Counted from the first letter of the stretch, positions 1 through 7,497 are shown. The stretch: 10,236 nt of DNA from Actinomycetota bacterium (GCA_005885165.1 VAXR01000089.1:1-10236), one strand, 5' to 3'. A program made the numbers and translations. The notes: generated by a model not told the origin, from the sequence alone.

Positions 1-1645
1 ACTTGCGGTCGGTGCCGAACGTCGTTCCTGAGGCGTTGATCGCGACCACGCGGTAGTGGTAGGTCGTCCCGGACTTCAGCTTGCTCACCGCGATTGAGAC
101 CGCGATGGGGAGCGAGCCCGCGCCGGCGGTCTTCAGGGTGGTCTTCGAGCCGTAGGCCTTGGTCTTCCCGAACTCGAAGCGGTACTTCGTCGCCACTCCG
201 TTCGGGTTAACGGTCGCCCTCAGCTTCGCCTTCTTGGCCTTCACGCTCTTGGCCTTCAGCGTGGCGGCGTTCGGGACGTCCGCCTCGAACGCGCCGATGT
301 CGCAGGCCGGGCCGCGGGGGCGGGAGTGGCCGCGCTGGTCGGTCGCGGGGCAACCCGAGAGCCCCGCCGCGTTGATCGCGGGGCTGCCCTTCGCGAGCGC
401 CAGGGTTCGCGTCGGGCCGCCGTTCGACGCGAGCGGGCCGAGGAGGGCATTCGTGCTGATCTTGTCGCCGGGACCGGTGAGGCCGCACGTGTTGCCGCTG
501 TCGAGGTTGTGCCCCTGGGAGGAGACGTCGCCGAGGCAGTTGGCGCTCGTGTCCGCGGTGTTTCGCGCGAAGATCGTGGCCCGGGCCGTGACCGTGCCGC
601 CGTAGCGGTAGAGCGCTCCCCCGGCGTTATAGGCGCCGTTGGTGGCGGTGTTGTCCGCGAGCGTCGCGTTCCTGAGGGTGGCGCTCGATTCCTCCGTGTA
701 CAGGCCACCACCGCCGCTGTCGGGCAACATCGGCGCGTACACCTGGACCGTGTTCCCGGCCAGCGTCGAGTTCGTCGCCGTGATGTTCCCGAACAGCGTG
801 TAGATCCCGCCGCCACCGCTCTCGTGGGGGTTCGGGTCGCCGCCGAACACCGTGACCATGTTCCCGGCGATCGTGCTGGCGTCGAGCGTCGCGCTCGGCA
901 GTCCGAGGGCGTAGATCCCCCCTCCGCCGTTCTTTTCGACCTCGAAGCTCCCAGCCTCGGCTGCGGAGAGGCTGACCGAGTTGTCGCGCACCTCGGTCCG
1001 GGTGAGCGTGAGCGCGCCGCCGAGCGCGTAGATGCCGGCGCCTCCGCTGGCGAGTAGACGGCCGCCCTGGTGCATGTTGATCGTGTTGTGGTCGATTGTG
1101 CTGCCGGTGACGGTGAGCGGACCGTCGCTGTAGACGCCGCCGCCGCCGAGCTCTGTGGCAAGTGAGGTCGTGAAGTTCGTGTAGTCCGCGTTATTGCCCG
1201 TGACCTGCACGTGGTCGAGGGTCAGGAGCATGCCGCTGTTGGCGTAGATGCCTCCGCCGAGGCCGGTCTGCTCGCCGTTTCCGCCGGTCACCTCGAGCCG
1301 GCGCAGCGTCACCGGTCCGGGGGCGCCGGTGTTCGGGATCTCGACGACGCGGTGGCCGCCGTCCGCGGTGACGATGGTCGGACCGCGCACCGCCCCGTTG
1401 ATCGTCAAGCCGTGCTCGATCTGGATCTCGCCGAGCGCCGGGCTGAGGTGATAAGTCCCCGCCGGGACGCTGATCACGTCGTTCGCGGGCCCGTACTTGA
1501 CCGCGTCGCGCAGCGAGCAGTTGCCGACCGCGCAGTTCCCGTCGTCGGTGTCCGCCGTCTTCGTCACCTGGCTTGCGGAGGCGTCCGCGGGTACGGCCAG
1601 CACGACGAGGACGACTGTGAGGGGTACGGTGCGGCCGAAGCGCAC
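1..1645 (-). CDS. Secreted parallel beta-helix protein (CSLREA / choice-of-anchor Q type), 3' end beyond window
   Basis: The frame is open for 548 codons from a GTG at 1645-1643 to the left edge, where it is cut. Residues 1-24 form a signal peptide (MRFGRT, a Val/Leu core, then PADASAS). The CSLREA-type motif CSLRDAV is at 43-49, preceded by NCAVGNC. Residues about 120-350 carry seven G-G-G-[IVL]-Y rungs and repeated ST-[IL]-x-x-N-T stretches, as in right-handed beta-helix surface proteins. The family signature TDQRG (435-439) with CDIGAFE (448-454) marks the end of a choice-of-anchor Q domain. From about 457 a Lys-rich segment leads into an Fn3-like domain (KYRFEFGKTKAYGS, then TTYHYRVVAIN), common in Thermoleophilia exported proteins. 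No catalytic residues are recognisable; an adhesin or extracellular structural role is inference. The start was chosen because it immediately precedes the signal peptide. The gene is divergent from priA, with a 72-base gap. Confidence 0.9.
   Translation of the reverse strand, partial: MRFGRTVPLTVVLVVLAVPADASASQVTKTADTDDGNCAVGNCSLRDAVKYGPANDVISVPAGTYHLSPALGEIQIEHGLTINGAVRGPTIVTADGGHRVVEIPNTGAPGPVTLRRLEVTGGNGEQTGLGGGIYANSGMLLTLDHVQVTGNNADYTNFTTSLATELGGGGVYSDGPLTVTGSTIDHNTINMHQGGRLLASGGAGIYALGGALTLTRTEVRDNSVSLSAAEAGSFEVEKNGGGGIYALGLPSATLDASTIAGNMVTVFGGDPNPHESGGGGIYTLFGNITATNSTLAGNTVQVYAPMLPDSGGGGLYTEESSATLRNATLADNTATNGAYNAGGALYRYGGTVTARATIFARNTADTSANCLGDVSSQGHNLDSGNTCGLTGPGDKISTNALLGPLASNGGPTRTLALAKGSPAINAAGLSGCPATDQRGHSRPRGPACDIGAFEADVPNAATLKAKSVKAKKAKLRATVNPNGVATKYRFEFGKTKAYGSKTTLKTAGAGSLPIAVSIAVSKLKSGTTYHYRVVAINASGTTFGTDRK
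608..1258 (-). repeat. Seven-copy Gly-rich beta-helix rung repeat inside the secreted protein gene
   Basis: Within the secreted protein, a Gly-rich turn followed by a hydrophobic residue and Tyr recurs with Tyr at residues 134, 172, 206, 245, 282, 316 and 346. On the plus strand the units appear as GTAGAtcCC-like words at 1244, 1130, 1028, 911, 800, 698 and 608. Spacings are 38, 34, 39, 37, 34 and 30 codons. Units are degenerate in DNA and protein, so this is an old structural repeat rather than a recent tandem duplication. It fits several beta-helix coils per unit. Confidence 0.75.
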
Positions 1646-1704
1646 ACCGACAAGTTGCCGTATTTCGGGTCGCCGTGTCGAACCGCTGCGTCCGGCGCAC
1701 GGCC

Positions 1705-1710
1705 TACCGT
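1705..1710 (+). promoter_or_regulatory. Possible -10 element for a leaderless priA transcript
   Basis: The hexamer TACCGT fits the actinobacterial TANNNT -10 pattern. It ends 7 bases before the priA GTG at 1718, the spacing expected if transcription starts at or beside the start codon. No Shine-Dalgarno sequence precedes the GTG, which agrees with a leaderless mRNA. No convincing -35 hexamer lies 16-18 bases upstream. The rest of the 72-base divergent gap (1646-1717) shows no clear promoter for the minus-strand gene. The hexamer is short and may be chance. Confidence 0.35.
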
Positions 1711-1717
1711 CGGCACG

Positions 1718-3901
1718 GTGATCGCCAAGGTCGAGCCGCTCACGCCCGCGCGGGCTCTCCGAGGGCCGTTCGACTACCGGATTCCGGGCGAGATGGCCGA
1801 GGTCGGAGTGGGCTCGATGCTGGTGGTCCCGTTCGGCCGGCGGCGGCTGCTCGGCGTCGTGGTCGCGCTCGCGGAGGAGAGCGAGCTCCCGCCCGAGCGG
1901 CTGGTCGAGCCGCTCACGGCACTCGACAGCGGGGTGCCGCCCGAGCTCGTCCGGCTGGGGCTCTGGCTGGCCGACGAGTACTGCTCGACGCCCGCCCGCG
2001 GGCTGGCGCTCGTGCTGCCGCCGGGCGCCGGCACCGGCGGGCTGCCGCGGGTCGGCGTGCGGCTCGCCCTCACCGCCGAGCTCACGGCCGCGGGGCGCTC
2101 GGCCATCGGCGGCGGCGACCACCTCGGCCTGCGCCAGCGGGCGGCGATCGAGCACCTGGAGGACGGTCCGCAGCCGGCCGCCCTCCTCGTTCGTGCGGCG
2201 AGCTGCGACCACTCCACGCTCCGCTCGCTCGAGGCCCGCGGCCTGATCGAGCTTCAGCGCGTGGAGCAGCGCCGCCGGCCGGGGGTCGTGGGCGTCGGCG
2301 CCAGCGCGCCGCGGGGCCTCGAGCTCACGTCCGACCAGCGCGCCGCGCTCGCCGCGATCGAGGCACGCCTGGACCGGGGAGGGGACCCCCACGGCCTCCT
2401 TCTCCACGGCGTCACCGGGAGCGGCAAGACCGAGGTCTACCTGCGCGCCGTGGCCGTGGCGCTCGCGCGCGGCCGCTCCGCGATCGTGCTCGTGCCGGAG
2501 ATCGCGCTCACCCCGCAGACGGCCGCTCGCTTCGAGGAGCGCTTCGGCGACACGGTGGCCGTGCTCCACTCGCGGCTCGGCCAGGGAGAGCGCCACGACG
2601 AGTGGCTGAGGCTCAGGCGCGGCGAGGCGCGAGTCTGCGTCGGCCCGCGCTCGGCGGTCTTCGCCCCGCTGTCCGACCTCGGCCTGATCGTGATCGACGA
2701 GGAGCACGACTCCTCCTACAAGCAGGAGGGCGATCCCCGCTACGACGCCCGGCGCGTGGCGGAGCGCCGCGCGGAGACGTGCGGCGCCGTGCTCGTCGCG
2801 GGGAGCGCCACGCCGCGACCCGAGAGCGTCGTCCGCATGGAGCGGCTGGCGCTGCCCGAGCGCGTCGACCGGCGGCTGCTGCCGCCGGTCGAGCTCGTGA
2901 GCTCACTCGAGTCGAGCGGCGTTCTGCATCCGCAGACGCTCGAGGCGCTCGGGGCGGTCGGGGACAGGGGGGAGAAGGCGATCGTCCTTCTCAACCGGCG
3001 GGGTTGGTCGAACTTCCTCTCCTGCCGGTCGTGCGGGCGCGTGTGGCAGTGCCGCCAGTGCGACGTCGCCCTGGTGCTGCACAGGGCGAGCGGCCGGATT
3101 GCGTGCCACCACTGCGGCCACTCCGAGGTCGTGCCGCCGGCCTGCCCCGACTGCGGCTCGGTTTCCCTTGCCCGCCACGGCGCCGGCACCGAGCGTCTCG
3201 AGGACGAGCTCACGCGCTTGCTCGCGCCGCTGCCGGTCTTCCGGCTCGACGCCGACTCGGCCTCGGACCGCGGGGCGATCCCAGCGCTCCTGCGCCGCTT
3301 CGACTCGGCGGCGGCGGGCGTCCTGGTGGGCACCCAGATGGTCGCCAAGGGGCACGACTTCCCGGACGTGACCCTCGCGGTGGTCCTCGACGCCGACGCC
3401 ACCCTGCGCTTCCCCGACTTCCGCGCCGAGGAGCGCACGTTCGCGCTCGTCTCGCAGCTGGCAGGGCGCAGCGGGCGCGGTCCGCGCGGCGGGCGGGTGA
3501 TCGTCCAGTGCCTCGACCCGGACGTGCGCGCCCTGCGGTACGCCGCGGCCCACGACTCCGACGGCTTCATCGCGGGTGAGCTCGAGCGCCGCCGGGCGCT
3601 CGGCTACCCGCCGTTCTCGCACCTGATCCGCGTCGTCTGCTCGGCGCGCGAGCCGGGTCCGGAGACCGCGGCGGCGGCGCAGATCCGGGAGTCGATCGAC
3701 CCGGGGTCGGCCACCGTGCTTGGCCCGGCGCCGCTCTTCCGCAGGGCCGGCCGCGAGCGCTCTCAGCTGCTCCTGAAGGTCCCCGCCGGAGAGGGCTCGC
3801 GCGCCCGGGCGGTGGCCTCCGTGCGCCGCGCTGTGGAGGCGGCGGCAAGCGACCCAACGCTCCGCGGCGCAAGCTTCTCGGTGGACGTCGACCCTGAGTA
3901 G
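1718..3901 (+). CDS. priA: Primosomal protein N' / replication restart DNA helicase PriA
   Basis: PriA is the superfamily 2 3'-5' helicase that recognises stalled forks and reloads the replisome. The 727-residue product has the usual family length. The N-terminal 3'BD-like domain begins VIAKVEPLTPARALRGPFDY. Helicase motifs in order: Walker A GVTGSGKT at 231-238, VPEIALTPQT soon after, the DEEH box at 327-330, GSATP at 362-366, GTQMVAKGHDF at 538-548 and QLAGRSGRG from 580. Between the helicase lobes are eight zinc-binding cysteines in four CxxC pairs at 436/439, 445/448, 463/466 and 476/479. The GTG at 1718 was chosen because homology begins there; the frame is open further upstream (to 1211), but that stretch reads antisense to the secreted protein gene. 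def follows after 9 bases, a common priA-def arrangement. Mycobacterial PriA proteins have degenerate helicase motifs, whereas this copy looks fully catalytic. Confidence 0.97.
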   Translation: MIAKVEPLTPARALRGPFDYRIPGEMAEVGVGSMLVVPFGRRRLLGVVVALAEESELPPERLVEPLTALDSGVPPELVRLGLWLADEYCSTPARGLALVLPPGAGTGGLPRVGVRLALTAELTAAGRSAIGGGDHLGLRQRAAIEHLEDGPQPAALLVRAASCDHSTLRSLEARGLIELQRVEQRRRPGVVGVGASAPRGLELTSDQRAALAAIEARLDRGGDPHGLLLHGVTGSGKTEVYLRAVAVALARGRSAIVLVPEIALTPQTAARFEERFGDTVAVLHSRLGQGERHDEWLRLRRGEARVCVGPRSAVFAPLSDLGLIVIDEEHDSSYKQEGDPRYDARRVAERRAETCGAVLVAGSATPRPESVVRMERLALPERVDRRLLPPVELVSSLESSGVLHPQTLEALGAVGDRGEKAIVLLNRRGWSNFLSCRSCGRVWQCRQCDVALVLHRASGRIACHHCGHSEVVPPACPDCGSVSLARHGAGTERLEDELTRLLAPLPVFRLDADSASDRGAIPALLRRFDSAAAGVLVGTQMVAKGHDFPDVTLAVVLDADATLRFPDFRAEERTFALVSQLAGRSGRGPRGGRVIVQCLDPDVRALRYAAAHDSDGFIAGELERRRALGYPPFSHLIRVVCSAREPGPETAAAAQIRESIDPGSATVLGPAPLFRRAGRERSQLLLKVPAGEGSRARAVASVRRAVEAAASDPTLRGASFSVDVDPE

Positions 3902-3910
3902 ACTCGCCGC

Positions 3911-4537
3911 GTGGGCGAGGAACCGCGGGAGAAGACCGAAGATCAGGAGCCGCAGCTGCGCGAGCCGCTCGATCCGGAGGCGGACGAGCAGCCGCGGCTG
4001 GATCCCGAGGTGGAGGCGCGGCGGGTGGCTGCGATGTCCTTCGTCCGCCGCTACGGCGATCCGATCCTCAAGAGCCGCGCGACCCCGGTGGACCGCTACG
4101 ACGACACCCTGCGCGGCCAGATCGCGCGGATGGCCGGGATCATGAGCGACGCCTTCGGGGTGGGCCTGGCGGCGCCGCAGCTCGGGGTCTCCCAGCGCGT
4201 GCTCGTGTACCGCGTGGGCCAGGACGCGCCCGTGATCGTGCTCGTCAACCCCGAGGTCGAGTGGGCCGGTGAGGAGGGGGAGTCCACCGAGGAGGGCTGC
4301 CTCTCGATCCCCGGGATCCAGGTGGACGTGGAGCGCCCGGTGCACGTGCGCGTGCGGGCGCGCGACGAGCACGGGGACGACCGCACGGTCGAGGCATCGG
4401 GGCTCGAGGCCAGAGTGATCCAGCACGAGATCGACCACCTCGACGGCGTGCTGATCCTCGACCGCACCACCCGCGAGCAGCGCAAGGAGGCAATCCGCAC
4501 GCTGCGCGAGCTCGAGCGCGCGGACGAGGCCGCCTGA
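3911..4537 (+). CDS. def: Peptide deformylase
   Basis: Peptide deformylase removes the N-formyl group from new proteins in the cytoplasm. All three metal-site motifs are present: GVGLAAPQ (motif I), EEGCLS with metal ligand Cys130 (motif II) and QHEIDHLDG with ligands His172 and His176 and catalytic Glu173 (motif III). The GTG start at 3911 gives 208 residues with a 41-residue acidic N-terminal extension (14 Asp/Glu). An in-frame ATG at 4034 would give 167 residues, the usual size, with the ligands at 89, 131 and 135, close to the E. coli spacing. Neither start has a good ribosome binding site. I kept the longer form because it sits 9 bases after priA, and its stretch just before the Met (DPEVEARRVAAM) resembles what I recall of related actinobacterial deformylases. 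The start is uncertain; the identity is not. fmt, often the next gene, is absent downstream. Confidence 0.95.
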   Translation: MGEEPREKTEDQEPQLREPLDPEADEQPRLDPEVEARRVAAMSFVRRYGDPILKSRATPVDRYDDTLRGQIARMAGIMSDAFGVGLAAPQLGVSQRVLVYRVGQDAPVIVLVNPEVEWAGEEGESTEEGCLSIPGIQVDVERPVHVRVRARDEHGDDRTVEASGLEARVIQHEIDHLDGVLILDRTTREQRKEAIRTLRELERADEAA

Positions 4538-4548
4538 GCCTGCGGGCG

Positions 4549-4571
4549 CGGCCTGAGCCCTGGGGAGGCCG
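4549..4571 (+). terminator. Possible hairpin between def and the deacetylase
   Basis: CGGCCT at 4549-4554 can pair with AGGCCG at 4566-4571, a 6-bp stem around an 11-base loop, starting 12 bases after the def stop. An alternative pairing CGCGG/CCGCG (4547-4551 with 4574-4578) overlaps it. No U-tract follows, so it would be at best a weak terminator or attenuator ending the priA-def transcript. In DNA this GC-rich such stems occur by chance. Confidence 0.25.
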
Positions 4572-4588
4572 AGCCGCGAGATCTGACG

Positions 4589-4594
4589 TAAGGT
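4589..4594 (+). promoter_or_regulatory. Possible -10 element before the deacetylase
   Basis: TAAGGT fits TANNNT and lies 6 bases before the ATC codon at 4601, where the deacetylase frame and its homology begin. This mirrors the TACCGT spacing before priA and would suit a leaderless transcript for the deacetylase-glycosyltransferase pair. No clear -35 is seen. The same bases include the in-frame TAA (4589-4591) that closes the deacetylase frame upstream. Confidence 0.3.
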
Positions 4595-4600
4595 TGCGCG

Positions 4601-5515
4601 ATCGCGCCGCTCGGGAGCCTCTCGATCGACCTCGACGACGAGTGGGCGTACCGCCGAACGCTCGGCGACCCCGGCTGGCGTGCACGGCCGAGCTACCTCG
4701 AGGTGCTGGGGCCGCGGCTGGACGAGGTGCTCGACGGGCGGCGAGCGACGTGCTTCGCCGTGGGGGCCGACGCGCGCCGGCCGAGCGGCGCGGCGCTTTT
4801 GCGCGGGCTTCATGAGCGCGGTCACGAGATCGCCAGCCACTCCGACGCGCACGACCTCCGCTTACACCGCTGGCGAGCGCAGGCGATAGAGGAGGACCTG
4901 GAGCGGGCCGCGGCCGCGATCGCGGACGCCACCGGCACGGCGCCGCGCGGCTTTCGCTCCCCCGGCTACGGGACGTCCCCGGTGCTCCGCGCAACGCTCG
5001 TGCGGCTCGGATACCGGTACGACGCGTCCGCGTTCCCGTCGCCCGCCGGGCTGCTCGCCCGGGCCTGGTACGCACGGGGGTATCGCGGCGCGCCGCTTCG
5101 CCTACGCGACCTGGGAGACGCGGCTGCCGAGTTGGTCCGCGGGGCGCGGGCGCGGCGCGTGACGATCGACGGCCATGAGCTGGTCGAGATACCGCTGACG
5201 GTCATGCCGTACACGCGGCTTCCCCTGCACGCGAGCCACCTCATCCTTCTGGCGCAGCGGGCCCGCCGGCTCAGCTTCCGCTATCTGGACCTCGCGCTAG
5301 GGGCCTGCGAGCGAAGCGGCATCGTCCCTGCTGTCGTTATCCACCCCACGGACCTGATCGACGCAGGCGACGCGCCGGCGTTGCGGCGCTTCCCGGGCAT
5401 GCGGACGCCGGCGACCGTCAAGCTCGAGCTGGTGCCGGCGTGGCTCGCGAGGGTGGAGGGTCGTTTCGCGCTCGGCACCGTCGCCGAGCAGGCGGCGGCG
5501 CTCCTCGGTCGGTAG
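4601..5515 (+). CDS. Polysaccharide deacetylase (NodB homology domain), 5' end anomalous
   Basis: This family (carbohydrate esterase 4) removes acetyl groups from cell-wall or exopolysaccharide sugars using a metal held by Asp-His-His. Numbering from 4601, the first motif is IDLDDEWAY (9-17, catalytic and metal Asp), the second HSDAH (80-84, metal histidines), the third FRSPG (118-122) and the fifth VIHP with His248. The frame is closed upstream by TAA at 4589-4591, and from there to the conserved start there is no ATG, GTG or TTG. The first in-frame canonical start is GTG at 4703, but using it would remove motif 1 and likely activity. I therefore placed the 5' end at 4601 as the limit of homology. 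A TTG at 4594 reads M-R, and deleting one base near 4600 would join it to the IAPLG frame, so a one-base indel is plausible. No signal peptide is visible. The membrane glycosyltransferase follows after 8 bases. Confidence 0.85.
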   Translation: MAPLGSLSIDLDDEWAYRRTLGDPGWRARPSYLEVLGPRLDEVLDGRRATCFAVGADARRPSGAALLRGLHERGHEIASHSDAHDLRLHRWRAQAIEEDLERAAAAIADATGTAPRGFRSPGYGTSPVLRATLVRLGYRYDASAFPSPAGLLARAWYARGYRGAPLRLRDLGDAAAELVRGARARRVTIDGHELVEIPLTVMPYTRLPLHASHLILLAQRARRLSFRYLDLALGACERSGIVPAVVIHPTDLIDAGDAPALRRFPGMRTPATVKLELVPAWLARVEGRFALGTVAEQAAALLGR

Positions 5516-5523
5516 CGCCGGCG

Positions 5524-7497
5524 ATGGCGATCCGGCGAGTCGCCGCGCTGGCACCGCTCCTGATCGGTGCGCCCGTTCTGGTGGCGATCGTCCGGAGCGT
5601 GGCGGATCTCGTCTCGCTCGGGCATCCCTCGTTCGCGGACGTGAGCGGCACAAGCATCGACGCGCAGTCGCTCTTCCTGGGAGGTCCGCTCTACCAGGAC
5701 CCGGCTGCCGGCTACACGGCGCAGGCCTACCCGCCGGTGCTGCCGGCGCTGAGCGCCGCGCTCGATCACCTGCGCGTCTGGACCGGATGGCCGGTGCTGA
5801 TCGTCGTGCTGGCGGGCCTCAGCCTGGCGGGGCTGGCGGCCGCGCTGGCCTACCGGCCAGCCGGTCCGGCGCGCGCCGATCGGCTGGCGGCCGCTGCCGG
5901 CGCGCTGGGATTCGCGGGCCTCGCCTGGTGGCTCGTGGCGAGCGTCCCGTTCAACTTCCTCTACGCGCCGCGGCCCGACGAGCTCGAATGGGCGCTGGCG
6001 CTCGGCGGGCTCGCGCTGGTGCCGGCGGCGGCGCGTGGCTCGCGCGGCGCCATCGCCGGCTGCGTGCTCCTGCTGAGCGCGGCCTGCTGGACGAAGCAGA
6101 CCGCCGCGGCGGCCTGTATCGCCGCTCTGGCCTGCCTCGTGCTGGCGACCCGAGCCAGGGGCGGCTCGCTGCGGATACCGGTCGTGTTCGCGGCGGCGCT
6201 GCTGGCGCTGAACCTGATCGTCTTCGCCTTCCTGGAGCTCCGCACGGGCGGGTGGGCCGGGCGCTTCGTCGTCGAGCTGCCCGGCCGACACCCGCGCGTC
6301 GTCGGGACGCGCTTCGCGCTGCACGAGATGGTCGAGGTTGTCGCGCCGGCGCTAGCCCTGGCGCTGCTGCTCGGCGGAGCCCTGCTCCTGCGAGAGCGCC
6401 GCGCGCCGTTCGGCCGCGGGCGTGTGTGGCCCGAGGGCTGGAGGGCGCAGGTGGGGCTCGTCCTGGCCATCTTCGTGGTGCTCGACGTGCTGCCGTCGGC
6501 GTACTTCAGACGCGCGCTGGGAGCGGTCGCCAACAACTACGTCGGCGTGGCCTGGAGCCTCGCGTTGCTCGCCGCGTTCCTGTTCGGAGAGTGCATGCGC
6601 CGCCGCGGTACGGCTGTGTTCGCGGTCGCGCCGGTAGCGGCCCTCTTCGCGCTCAGCGAGATCGGGCCGGCTCAGCGGTGGCTCGCCCACCAGCACGTTT
6701 TCGTGCGGCCGAAGGCCGCCCGCATCGTCGCCTTCGACGGATACGCGGGCCTGCGCGCCTACGCCCGCCGTCACTCGGTGTTCCACCCGGTGTTCGGGGA
6801 CCTCGGGTCCCCGCGCCTGTACCCGAGCCATCAAAACTTCGAGGGCCTGCTTGCGGCGGGCATCCAGCCCCGCTACCTGGTCGACGCCCTGCTCGACCGC
6901 CGCTTCGCCGTCGCCTACCTGCTGGACGACAGCCCCGAGCGCGAGGCGCTGGCAGGGGCGGGCCATTGGGAGGACGGCTACCTGTGGAAGCTGAACCAGG
7001 TGATCCTCGCGAAGTACGAGCCGTGGCCGCACGTGCCGGCGGACCTCGAGAATGCGCGCTTCGTGCCGGCGGGTGTGTACACCTACGCCTCGCCGGGGGT
7101 CCTGCGCCGCCGGCCGGGCCCCGACCCCGCACCCTGGATGCGCGACTGCTTCGGGCCGTTCGAGGTCGCCGGCGCAAGGTGGCAGATCCGGACCGGGGGA
7201 GGTTTCTGGTGCCAGCACCGCCATCGGGGCAGCGTGCTCCGCCTGGTGCGCACCCCGGCGCCGTTCACGGAGGTGCGCGCAGAGCACGCCCGCAGCCCCG
7301 CCGGCGGAGCCCTTCGGGTGACGATCCCTACCGGGCGAGGGGGATTCGGCGTCGTCACCGCAGGCTGGAGGCTCACCGGGAAGGTCGTCGCCGGCCGGCG
7401 CGTGGCCCTCGAGCTGGTCGCCTGCGGCAGGCGGGCGTTCGCGACGCTGGGTTCGGCCCGGACGCCGATCACCGTGCGGTTCGTCGTGCGTCGGTGA
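5524..7497 (+). CDS. Polytopic membrane glycosyltransferase, GT-C-like
   Basis: The 657-residue product starts at ATG 5524, 8 bases after the deacetylase stop. About eleven hydrophobic segments are visible, roughly at 5-24, 91-110, 121-141, 154-172, 176-195, 194-212, 219-239, 268-290, 308-326, 340-358 and 363-380. They are followed by a soluble region of about 275 residues. The first external loop carries Asp46 (GTSIDAQSLFLGG), then PLYQDP and AYPPVLPAL (68-76). This acidic-loop plus YPP layout is typical of GT-C enzymes that take sugars from polyprenyl-phosphate carriers (ArnT, PMT and related families). A second acidic pair is RPDE (150-153). By family, catalysis would be on the outer face of the membrane. 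The C-terminal part contains only three cysteines (542, 563, 634) and a beta-rich looking end. The exact family and acceptor cannot be named; a non-enzymatic membrane protein is less likely. Confidence 0.8.
   Translation: MAIRRVAALAPLLIGAPVLVAIVRSVADLVSLGHPSFADVSGTSIDAQSLFLGGPLYQDPAAGYTAQAYPPVLPALSAALDHLRVWTGWPVLIVVLAGLSLAGLAAALAYRPAGPARADRLAAAAGALGFAGLAWWLVASVPFNFLYAPRPDELEWALALGGLALVPAAARGSRGAIAGCVLLLSAACWTKQTAAAACIAALACLVLATRARGGSLRIPVVFAAALLALNLIVFAFLELRTGGWAGRFVVELPGRHPRVVGTRFALHEMVEVVAPALALALLLGGALLLRERRAPFGRGRVWPEGWRAQVGLVLAIFVVLDVLPSAYFRRALGAVANNYVGVAWSLALLAAFLFGECMRRRGTAVFAVAPVAALFALSEIGPAQRWLAHQHVFVRPKAARIVAFDGYAGLRAYARRHSVFHPVFGDLGSPRLYPSHQNFEGLLAAGIQPRYLVDALLDRRFAVAYLLDDSPEREALAGAGHWEDGYLWKLNQVILAKYEPWPHVPADLENARFVPAGVYTYASPGVLRRRPGPDPAPWMRDCFGPFEVAGARWQIRTGGGFWCQHRHRGSVLRLVRTPAPFTEVRAEHARSPAGGALRVTIPTGRGGFGVVTAGWRLTGKVVAGRRVALELVACGRRAFATLGSARTPITVRFVVRR

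Noticed and set aside
608..1258. Spaced GTAGATCCC-like words as a CRISPR array
   Set aside because: The words are short, degenerate, spaced by whole codons and encode the Gly-Tyr rungs of a protein; there are no conserved repeats or cas genes.
1211..1717. Upstream in-frame extension of priA by about 169 codons
   Set aside because: This stretch is antisense to the well-supported secreted protein gene and has no PriA homology; PriA's conserved N-terminus begins at GTG 1718.
2903..4852. Long open frame on the minus strand across priA, def and the deacetylase
   Set aside because: It is antisense to three clear genes, is dominated by Arg/Ala/His and shows no domain. Such frames are expected opposite GC-rich genes.
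4703..5515. GTG 4703 as the true deacetylase start
   Set aside because: It would remove the catalytic IDLDDEW motif although all other NodB motifs are intact, so it is unlikely to give the functional protein.
5281..7287. Minus-strand open frames opposite the GT-C gene (5281-6324 and 6352-7287)
   Set aside because: Compositionally biased antisense frames without recognisable domains or ribosome binding sites.
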